Source: Acipenser ruthenus (taxonomy: Eukaryota > Chordata > Actinopteri > Acipenseriformes > Acipenseridae). Taken from it: a stretch of DNA of 64,000 bases. Made by a program: the position numbers and the translations under genes. The notes under the pieces were generated by a model, which was not told where the DNA came from, searched no databases, and was given only the letters and a program-made list of their open reading frames with translations. Every line of letters begins with the position of its first letter. The stretch's first letter is position 1. The DNA lies in assembly GCF_902713425.1 (NCBI RefSeq), contig NC_081198.1, forward strand, positions 20,815,188-20,879,187. The letters are read 5' to 3'. This document shows positions 56,580-64,000 of the stretch, one piece after another.

Positions 56580-59500
56580 TTATTCCATCTTCACGTCCTG
56601 AAGTCCGGCGATCCTCCACTCCGCGCAGGCCTTGTCCTTCCCGAGGGTCCGGATGTCCAGAATTACAAAGTCCTTGATAAGAGTTTGTGCCCTTCTGGTC
56701 GTGGTGATAGTGTCTAGCTCCTGCTTGTGATAGACACAGACGTTACGGCCTTCCCACAGGATCTGCTTGACAACATTGATGACACGCCAAACGCACTTAG
56801 CTGTGCTGGTAGTGATTCCTCCCGCAGGCCCATAGAGCACAGTCTCAGCGGTCATCTTGGCCGTGTCAGCAAACCTGTTTAGGAAGACAGAGACAGAGAG
56901 CCAGACACTGCCAGCCACATTACACTCCCAGAAGATATGGGCTGGTGTTTCTCTCTTGCGGCACTTTGCATAGGGGCATGTTTCTACTTGGGCTAGTCCC
57001 CTCCTGAACATGAACGCTCGAGTGGGGAGTGCACTGTGGACGGTGTTCCATGCTATATCCTTCTGGACATTACTGAGGCAGCTGTGAGACACATTCTCCC
57101 AGATTTTTTGGCTTTGGGTGAGGGAGAAAGTAGCTACTTTTTCAATTTCCTGGGAACCGGCAAGATATTTAGTTACAGCCTTGTATTCCCAGGAGGCCAA
57201 TTTTGCTTTATCTAAGCCCAATTTATATATAGTGTCCCTTAAGGTTCTATAATACAATGGGGGGTCCCAGGAGTACGGCACGGTGTTATCAATAGTGCAG
57301 AGGCCCAAGGCCCTGAGACAGGTGGCAAAATAGAAACGATTCATGTAACATACCTTCCTGTCCAGGGCCTGGATGTTCTTGATAGTTTGCGTGAGCCCCT
57401 GCACTCGGGTGAGCTGCACAACGTCCGGGACCCCCTTACCTCCCTTCTTGTCGGCTTTACTCAGGGTGGCTCGTTTTACCCTCTCCATCTTGCTGCCCCA
57501 GATAAAGCGGTGGATAATGCGGTCCACCACTTTTTTGGTGGTCCTGTCTGGGGGAAAGATTTTTCCTACATAAGAGAGGATGGGGAACAGTATAGACTTG
57601 GTTATTAATACTCTACCCGTCATTGTTAAGGATCTTGTGCTCCATCCGCCAATCTTTTTATGGACCTGGTTAATGGCCGCCGTCCAGCTCTGGGCCCCCG
57701 AGCTATTGTTCTCGAAAATGAGGCCCAGAATCTTGATTTTGTCCTTTTTGACAGGGTACATGTCCGACAGTTCCCTATCTACCTGCCAATTTTTAGACAC
57801 GTAGACTTCGCTCTTGGACTTATTAATCACTGCCCCGGTCGCCGTGCAGTACTTCTCAAGGATATTACTAATCCGAGGTACCGACGATGTGTTGGTGCAA
57901 ATGAGTGACACATCGTCCATATATGCTGTTGTTTTGACCTGGACCCCGTTGGATCCAGGCAGCTGGAAACCAGTTATATTGGTATCCCTACGAATTGCCT
58001 GCAGGAGGGGTTCAATGCACACGACATATAGCAGTGGGGATAGTGGGCAACCCTGTCTGACCCCTGACTGGATAGATATTTTACCAGTCAGGTGCCTGTT
58101 CACCAAGACTCGGGTACTAATGTTTGTATATATGGTTTTAACCCACTCCCTAAGTCCAGGAGCGAATTTCATCTGGTCCATCACTTTGTACATATATTCA
58201 TGGCTTACCCTATCGAACGCCTTCTCCTGGTCAAGGTTGAACAGGCAGAGGGGATGGTTCCGTTCTCTAGAATAAGCCAGAATGTCCCTTGTTAACATTA
58301 AAATACCCGTGATGGACCTCCCTGGGACGCCACAAGCCTGGTCGGGGCCAATGACCAAAGGGAGGTGTACTTGTAGCCGGAGCATCAGAGCTTTGGCTAG
58401 TATCTTGTAATCCACGCAAAGGAGGCTGATTGGGCGCCAATTCCGTAGATCTTTAACTTCCCCTTTCTTATGAAGGAGAGTAATTACACTCTCCCGCATA
58501 GAAGGGCCCAACCGCTTCTCCCTGTAGACCGCTCTGTAGACCTCCGCTAAATGGACTTTTAGCGTGTCCCAAAAAAGATGGTAATACTCACCCGGGATGC
58601 CATCTGGACCTGGCGTCTTACCGGTGTTCATGGTCTTAACCGCCTGGGTGAGCTCCTCCAGCGTGAGTTCTGGGTCCTTCTCCTCCTCCTCGTCGTCCCG
58701 CACTGAGTCAGGCTCCAACTGGCTCAGGAACCACTCTATCAGGGTGTCATCTGTAGCTTTGATGTTATACAGGTCCCTATAGAAGTTCTCTACCACTTTT
58801 TTCACTCCCTCACTATCCTCTACTATCCTCCCCCTGCTGTCGAGCATGGAGGACATCAAGTGCCGCTTCTCCCTCGTTTTCTGGAAGAAGAAGCGAGTAC
58901 ACTTTTCGTCTTCCTCCATTTTTTGCACTTTTGCATTGTGCATGACCTTTCGTTGTTCCTCCCTACAAAGCACTGAAAGATCTAGCTTGGTCTGGGCTAT
59001 CTCGTCGCTTACAGGGAACCCCCGAAGCTGAAGCAGGCTCAGACGCTGGAGGGCAGCATTCAGGTATTTATATTTGGCTCTCCTTTCTTTTGCTTTCCTC
59101 TTGCCTGCTGCTATGAAATAACCCTTAGTTCTCATTTTGACCATCTCCCACCACTCTATAGGGGAGTTGAATAGGTCACGCAAAGTGGTCCACTCAACAA
59201 GCCTGCTCTTATAGGCTGCAGCTATGGAGGGGTCATCGAGTAAGGAGGTGTTTAATTTCCAGACCCCTGACCCCATCTGGGAGGTCTGAGGGACCTGCAA
59301 TGTTACCTGCAGGAGCCTATGGTCAGAGAAGAAGACGGCCTGGGTGTCTACTGCCGTCTTCGTAAGGGAGCTGGTATGCAGGACGAGATCTATACGGGAG
59401 AAGGAGGTCCCAGATGAGCTCACCCAGGTAAAGGGAGGCACCAGGTCCTTACCTGCATCACACAGGGAGAAATCAGATATTACGGAGGACAAAACTCTAC

Positions 59501-60023
59501 TAGAGCGGTCGTTGCGTGGCCTGCTCCGGTCTACGTCCCTCAGAGCACAATTGAAGTCACCTGACACGATGACGGGTACGTTCCCCAGCAGGAGTGGACG
59601 CAGCTGTGGAAAAAATTGAACTCTTTCGTTTTGGTTAGTGGGTGCGTAGACATTGACCAGTCTGAGGGGAGTGTTGTTGTATGTCACATCCACGCTCAGA
59701 ATTCTACCAGGTTCTACCTCCCTGCTGCTGCGGGAGGTAATAAAAGGGTTTTTAAACAGGATACCTACTCCGTCGGCTCTGGCTATGTTGGAGCCCGACC
59801 AGAAGGAGTCCCCCAGGGTCCAACTCTCCTTCAGGTCCCTATAATCATGGCTCGACGAAATACCACACTCCTGCAGAAAGATGAGATCTGCTTTCAAGTT
59901 AGCTAGATAGTTTAGTACATCAAATCTTTTTTGTGTCTCCCTGATGCTCCTGACATTAACAGACACACATATCAGGGCCATCAGGGTAGCTAACAAGAAA
60001 AGGAGTCGCTGCGTCCACCCCAT
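56580..60023 (-). CDS. K6 ORF2: APE endonuclease / reverse transcriptase
   Basis: 1147 residues, complete. Particular changes: His for Pro at about residue 59 (SSSHDYRD), Gly for Asp in GRSITGILM, His for Arg in NQVHKKIGG, and Asn for Asp in FWECNVAG just after the CCHC. Endonuclease and RT catalytic residues are intact. The coding part is undamaged even though the 3' UTR is interrupted. Confidence 0.92.
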   Translation of the reverse strand: MGWTQRLLFLLATLMALICVSVNVRSIRETQKRFDVLNYLANLKADLIFLQECGISSSHDYRDLKESWTLGDSFWSGSNIARADGVGILFKNPFITSRSSREVEPGRILSVDVTYNNTPLRLVNVYAPTNQNERVQFFPQLRPLLLGNVPVIVSGDFNCALRDVDRSRPRNDRSSRVLSSVISDFSLCDAGKDLVPPFTWVSSSGTSFSRIDLVLHTSSLTKTAVDTQAVFFSDHRLLQVTLQVPQTSQMGSGVWKLNTSLLDDPSIAAAYKSRLVEWTTLRDLFNSPIEWWEMVKMRTKGYFIAAGKRKAKERRAKYKYLNAALQRLSLLQLRGFPVSDEIAQTKLDLSVLCREEQRKVMHNAKVQKMEEDEKCTRFFFQKTREKRHLMSSMLDSRGRIVEDSEGVKKVVENFYRDLYNIKATDDTLIEWFLSQLEPDSVRDDEEEEKDPELTLEELTQAVKTMNTGKTPGPDGIPGEYYHLFWDTLKVHLAEVYRAVYREKRLGPSMRESVITLLHKKGEVKDLRNWRPISLLCVDYKILAKALMLRLQVHLPLVIGPDQACGVPGRSITGILMLTRDILAYSRERNHPLCLFNLDQEKAFDRVSHEYMYKVMDQMKFAPGLREWVKTIYTNISTRVLVNRHLTGKISIQSGVRQGCPLSPLLYVVCIEPLLQAIRRDTNITGFQLPGSNGVQVKTTAYMDDVSLICTNTSSVPRISNILEKYCTATGAVINKSKSEVYVSKNWQVDRELSDMYPVKKDKIKILGLIFENNSSGAQSWTAAINQVHKKIGGWSTRSLTMTGRVLITKSILFPILSYVGKIFPPDRTTKKVVDRIIHRFIWGSKMERVKRATLSKADKKGGKGVPDVVQLTRVQGLTQTIKNIQALDRKVCYMNRFYFATCLRALGLCTIDNTVPYSWDPPLYYRTLRDTIYKLGLDKAKLASWEYKAVTKYLAGSQEIEKVATFSLTQSQKIWENVSHSCLSNVQKDIAWNTVHSALPTRAFMFRRGLAQVETCPYAKCRKRETPAHIFWECNVAGSVWLSVSVFLNRFADTAKMTAETVLYGPAGGITTSTAKCVWRVINVVKQILWEGRNVCVYHKQELDTITTTRRAQTLIKDFVILDIRTLGKDKACAEWRIAGLQDVKME

Positions 60024-60195
60024 AGCGACTATGATTGGGAGGTCGGGACACTCTTCCTACTCTTAGCTCTACGCTTGCTTCGAGGGGGCTTGGGCTTATT
60101 TGCAACTCCCATCACCCCTGAGAAGGTACTCACTGCTGCCTCGTCCAAGAAGGCACCGTCTTTATATGCACAGTACGTGGAGTTGTTGGGGCTAT

Positions 60196-61974
60196 TCAAC
60201 TCCCCACAAGGTAAGTCTGGTGGAACTTGCTCAGGGCCCCTCGGAACGTGTGGGTCAGCTTTGTCCTGGGGGGGGTTATGACAGACAGCATTCTTTGGCT
60301 GTTACCGTCTGTTGAATTGGAGCTGTTAGCAGACTTCTGGCTTACCGCGTCCAGGGGTATTCCCATGTCCTCCAGTGCTGTATCTAGGAGGACCTCTAGG
60401 GGGCCCCTGGTTTTGCCCATACAAGGGAGGGGGTCAAGGATGCTTTGAAGGGAGGCCCTTCGCTTGAAGAGGGTCATTGCTACCAAGGTACTGCTGGTCA
60501 GGGAAGGTGTTGACCCCGACCTCTCCCTCGGTGCATTAGTGAACACCTCTTCTGCGAGGTGTGCTAGGGTTTGTGCCAACGACTGGGAAGGCTGGCTGGG
60601 GATGCCCTGGCTGGCTGCTACCTGCCCACTAGGCGGCAGTGTAGCCGTCCCACTCGCCTCCGTCTCTGCCTGCGAGGGCAAGACTGGGGACTTTGTGTGG
60701 ACATTAGCTGGTTTTGGATCTATGGGGGCCACCTGCAACTTGCTGTCTTTGATCCTGATCTTCTTTCTTTTCCCCCCCTCGTCTCTACCCTTTCTTTTCC
60801 CCACCCTCTGCTGGTTCTTCACTCCCTTCCCCTCCTTCTCACTCTCACTTTCACTGTCGCTTTTGCTTTCCTCCCCCACTGACTCAATCATTATGGCGTC
60901 ATAACGAGAGCCGAGGGGGAGTGCTGGCGCTGAGAGGGCCCTACTCAGGGGGGGGCCGCTGCTGGGTCCGGGCTCCCTCCCTGCCTCGTGTTCTGCATCA
61001 GAGGAGCTACTGGAGGAGCTAGTGGAGTGGCTGTTGTACTCTCTCTCTGGGCTGGGGGAAGGGGTCCTCGTAAAACGGGACATGTCTCGGGGGCGGGGGG
61101 GTGAGGGGGGTGCTGGTGATGATGGTGGTGCTGGAGTCTGGGTCTTGGATACTGTTGGTGGTGATGTGGACTGATCTTTGTTACTTGCTCCCTCTTCCTG
61201 CTCAGGCCTAGGCTTGTTCATGTTTGCCTTGCTGGCTCTGGCCATGTTGGCATAGGAAGAGGGGCAGTCCTTAAACAGGTGCCCCTTATTTCCACACAAA
61301 TTGCACTGCCTCTCTTCTCTGCAGTGGCTGGTCTCGTGGGGGGCGCCGCAGTTCCTGCACTTGACTACAGTACACGCGGCCGCCAGGTGTCCTAATTCCC
61401 CACATTTCCTGCAGAGTTTTGGCATCCCATTATAGAATACCAGCCCTCTGTTGGGCCCTAACACTATGGAGTTTGGAATGTGGCGGACGCCTCCAATGCC
61501 CGATGGATCAACATTAAGGCGTACCAGCCACTTTCTGGCTCCTGTCCAAACCCCATCTTCGTCTGTAATTTTCCTCCCTTCTGATGACACCCTCCCATAG
61601 CGGTTAAGCCATGTTGTAATATCATAGTCGCTAACAGCCTCATTGAAAAATTGGACAGTAACAACTTTCATTTCTCTGTCTGTCAGTGCATCCACACAAA
61701 ATTCTTTGTATGGAGCGAGATATTTATTCTCCCCCCAAAAGGACCACATTTCTTGTAACTTTTTGGGGTTCCTAAAACTGACCTCAAACACTTCCTTAAG
61801 CCCTGGCAATTTCACCAAACAATTCAAGTCAGAAGGGGAAAAACCCATACCCCTCTGAAGAATGGTCCGGCTGAACTCCAGTCTCGTCAGTCCTGGTTCT
61901 GTTTCATCTTGCTTGTTTCTTGTGAAGCGCACCGCATTGTGCCTCCTGGTTTCCTGGGTTGGCCGGAACGCCAT
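60196..61974 (-). CDS. K6 ORF1, C-terminus altered by a C-run length change
   Basis: 592 residues. N-terminal domain and three knuckles are present, with Lys to Asn in the third knuckle (CGNKGHLFKDC) and Gln to Lys in RNPKKLQ. The sense-strand C run at 60268-60275 has 8 bases, giving the same shortened tail as K2 and K5 and a 172-nt gap to ORF2. Met for Thr in KANMNKP is shared with K4 and K5. Confidence 0.86.
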   Translation of the reverse strand: MAFRPTQETRRHNAVRFTRNKQDETEPGLTRLEFSRTILQRGMGFSPSDLNCLVKLPGLKEVFEVSFRNPKKLQEMWSFWGENKYLAPYKEFCVDALTDREMKVVTVQFFNEAVSDYDITTWLNRYGRVSSEGRKITDEDGVWTGARKWLVRLNVDPSGIGGVRHIPNSIVLGPNRGLVFYNGMPKLCRKCGELGHLAAACTVVKCRNCGAPHETSHCREERQCNLCGNKGHLFKDCPSSYANMARASKANMNKPRPEQEEGASNKDQSTSPPTVSKTQTPAPPSSPAPPSPPRPRDMSRFTRTPSPSPEREYNSHSTSSSSSSSDAEHEAGREPGPSSGPPLSRALSAPALPLGSRYDAIMIESVGEESKSDSESESEKEGKGVKNQQRVGKRKGRDEGGKRKKIRIKDSKLQVAPIDPKPANVHTKSPVLPSQAETEASGTATLPPSGQVAASQGIPSQPSQSLAQTLAHLAEEVFTNAPRERSGSTPSLTSSTLVAMTLFKRRASLQSILDPLPCMGKTRGPLEVLLDTALEDMGIPLDAVSQKSANSSNSTDGNSQRMLSVITPPRTKLTHTFRGALSKFHQTYLVGS

Positions 61975-62711
61975 CCTTCAGCTGGCTCCTCCGATTGGGG
62001 TGGGAGAAGCCTCTGGACGTCCGGGTTGTCTCTCTCTACGGAAAAGAGACAACGTAAGCAGCAAATCTGGGCAGTTGAAGGAACTATTACTTTAGTCCCT
62101 GAGGAGATGGTCGCCTCGCAAGAGGGACCCCCTCCCCAGGTGAACGGTGTCCTTCCCTGGCGGAGTAGGGGGCGCTGCTTGGCACCGAGACCACGTAGGA
62201 AGAATCGTGGCTGTGACGCCTCCTCGGGGTCCGGGGCCGCCCTCTGCTCCTCCCAGATGGCGCCCTCTGCTGGGCGCCTGCTGCTCTCTCGGTCTGGATC
62301 TCGATTACAATCAAGGGCTGGGGATGAGGTCGTCTAGGTCATCAAAGGGTCCTCAAAGGTCGTCTGGATGGTAGGTCCTCCTTCTCTCTAACTCCAGGAA
62401 CGTCTGGAAAAGCCGGAACCGCCTGAAAAAGAAAAAAACGGGAACCGCCTGAAAAAGAAAAAACTACTCTCAACAGTCAACAAAATCTTGAAAGACCCTC
62501 GGCCTGGATTGGGCAAGCCAAAACCAGACTGAGCATTAGTCTTCCAAAAAGTTGCCGAGCTGAAGAAAGCCAGTCAAAAATAAAAAAAAATTCTGTTCCT
62601 CCTCACCCGAACAAACCTCTCACAGACCCTCGGAGGGAGCGGGCAATGCCACTACCCTCTAAGCCTTAGTCTTAGAAAGATTTATTCGAACTGAAGAGAA
62701 GCCAGAGTATA

Positions 62712-63007
62712 TGGCTGGCTAAGAAGGACCTGGCATAGGGACATGTTCCACCACACTTGTCTGGTTAGCTGCATGCTCCCAGGAAACAAACTGCTGCTGT
62801 CTACATCATCATCACATGTGAATAAAAGAAAGAAAGACAGCAAGAAAGAAAGAGAGAAAGAAAGAGAAAGAAAGAAAGAGAGAAAGAAAAAAAAAGAAGT
62901 AAAACGGCGGGAAAACTTGCATCAACACTGGCACTCTCCCTCCAGCAGGGGTAGACAAAATGCTCACAGGAGAGATCCAGATCTGACTTTGACCAACGTT
63001 AGAGAAA
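62712..63007 (-). repeat. Partial U2 spacer joined to K6 5' end
   Basis: About 296 bp, common junction, with the CATCATCATCACATG variant seen beside K4 and K5. Confidence 0.85.
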
Positions 63008-63196
63008 GGTGTGCACCGTTCCCGGAGGTATTGCAATACCGGGCCGATGCGTGGAGTGGACGGAGCAAGCCCCTGTTCCATCTCCCGATTCCAAAAATCA
63101 ATTTAATATATGGTCCCCTGATAGGGGACGTATCAGATATTAAACTGATAAGAACAGATACTACACTTGATCTTAGCCAAAAGGCCGAGAAGCGAT
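63008..63196 (-). ncRNA. U2: U2 snRNA, full length, G166A variant, upstream of K6
   Basis: 189 nt with one change at nt 166 (G to A; plus strand GAGGTATTGC), in the loop or upper stem of stem-loop IV where U2A'/U2B'' bind. Upstream it shares CCCAGCCCAGACGG with the unit at 25347-25535. Probably functional, but the change lies close to a protein-binding site. Confidence 0.93.
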
Positions 63197-63795
63197 GGCG
63201 ACTTGGCCCTTGCCCGGGGCCCCCCAGCCCAGACGGCACAGGGGGATTCAAAGGTGGGTGCAAAATTCCAAGCACAAGCAGACCCCCAAAAAACGGGCTG
63301 CTGCTTCCAGAGGGGAAATGTGCAATTTAAGCAGGAGAAAACAAAACAAAGCAAAAACACACACATAACACCAAAAACAAAACATAAACTGGCGGAGTGC
63401 GTCTTACAAATAGTCATGCCAAGCTGCTATGCTGTGCAAGGTGCCTTGGGTAACTACAACTGTGCCTCGCTGGCTGGCTGGCTTGCTAAGAAGGTCCTGG
63501 CATAGGGACATGCTCCACCACACTTGTCTGGTTAGCTGCATGCTCCCAGGAAACAACCTGCTGCTGTCTACATCATCACCACATGTGAATAAAAGAAAGA
63601 AAGACAGCAAGAAAGAAAGAGAGAAAGAAAGAGAGAAAGAGAGAAAGAAAGAGAGAAAGAAAGAAAGAGAGAAAGAAAAAAAAGAAGTAAAACGGCGGGA
63701 AAACTTGCATCAACACTGGCACTCTCCCTCCAGCAGGGGTAGACAAAATGCTCACAGGAGAGATCCAGATCTGACTTTGACCAACGTTAGAGAAA
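63197..63795 (-). repeat. U2 repeat spacer, complete
   Basis: About 599 bp, standard plan, GAAA tract about 63591-63684; CATGCTCCACC replaces CATGTTCCACC once. No gene. Confidence 0.85.
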
Positions 63796-63931
63796 GGTGT
63801 GCACCGTTCCCGGAGGTACTGCAATACCGGGCCGATGCGTGGAGTGGACGGAGCAAGCCCCTGTTCCATCTCCCGATTCCAAAAATCAATTTAATATATG
63901 GTCCCCTGATAGCGGACGTATCAGATATTAA
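63796..63931 (-). pseudogene. U2 snRNA 3' part with C72G, K7 3' flank
   Basis: U2 nt 54-189 with the stem IIa change C72G (GATAGCGGACG on the plus strand), the same as beside K4, joined to a Keno 3' end. Confidence 0.9.
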
Positions 63932-64000
63932 TACTCTTTTATTGAGATTTTACATTTTTTACATTTACACCCATTCGTTTTTTTCATTCATTTTACATTT
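63932..64000 (-). mobile_element. K7: Keno-like LINE, 3' edge only
   Basis: The first 69 bp of a further Keno-like 3' UTR (TACTCTTTTATTGAG onward), running off the window. It shows that the array continues to the right with at least one more insertion at the same U2 site. Confidence 0.88.

Larger units (their letters stand above)
47342..62711 (-). mobile_element. K6: Keno-like LINE interrupted by a tandem RLE-type LINE
   Basis: The element is about 6.8 kb without its guest. The 3' UTR is split at GCATTTA, about 123 bp from the 3' end (47342-47464), with the rest at 56048-56579. ORF2 56580-60023, ORF1 60196-61974, full 5' UTR to the common spacer junction at about 62711. Because the guest lies in the 3' UTR, both ORFs remain open, but the 3' UTR end and the hairpin region are now 8.6 kb apart, which should stop this copy from priming normally. 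Confidence 0.88.

Noticed and set aside
10411-63996. Regular repeat spacing suggesting a CRISPR-like or satellite array
   Set aside because: The repeat is a 189-nt U2 gene with a roughly 600-bp conserved spacer, not short repeats with unique spacers.

Overview
This window is a stretch of animal (almost certainly vertebrate, most likely ray-finned fish) chromosome made of tandemly repeated U2 spliceosomal snRNA genes, all transcribed from the minus strand, that has been colonised by several unrelated mobile elements. The U2 gene is recognised directly: 189 nt, reading ATCGCTTCTCGGCC at its 5' end, the branch-site recognition segment GTAGTA, an Sm-type GATTTTTGG segment and a 3' box (GTTGGTCAAAGTCAGA) just downstream. 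The species cannot be fixed from sequence alone; fish is inferred because U2-targeted Tx1-clade LINEs (Keno) are known from fish and because of the other repeat families present.

Layout. 1-1519: AT-rich sequence outside the array, no gene recognised. 1520-3299: 3'-truncated Keno-like LINE (K0). 3300-3749: spacer plus the 3' part of a U2 gene. 3750-10410: K1, both ORFs open. 10411-12114: two U2 units and the 3' part of a third. 12115-18460: K2. 18461-26273: the most U2-rich part: five whole U2 genes, one U2 split by a 659-bp piggyBac-like MITE, one U2 split by an ORF1-only LINE, and the 3' part of a U2 abutting K3. 26274-33053: K3, the cleanest full-length copy. 33054-34273: U2 units. 34274-41044: K4. 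41045-42143: U2 unit and a fragment. 42144-45349: K5, which lost most of ORF2 and the 3' UTR. 45350-47341: U2 units. 47342-62711: K6, with its 3' UTR split by a head-to-tail tandem of an RLE-type (HERO/R2/NeSL-like) LINE (two full 4164-bp units and a 3' fragment). 62712-64000: U2 units and the 3' edge of K7.

How it fits together. The Keno-like elements carry ORF1 (three CCHC knuckles) and ORF2 (APE endonuclease, reverse transcriptase, C-terminal CCHC). Every copy with a 3' end joins U2 at the same point, between U2 nt 53 and 54. In most copies the 5' end lies about 300 bp into the spacer downstream of another, complete U2 gene, so a whole U2 gene with its own promoter and 3' box remains upstream; this looks like a long target-site duplication that spares the host gene. 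Near-identity of all copies, shared junctions and shared rare variants indicate that the array is also being homogenised by unequal exchange or conversion, so several copies probably descend from one insertion. Ten U2 copies are full length and could be expressed; the others are split or truncated.
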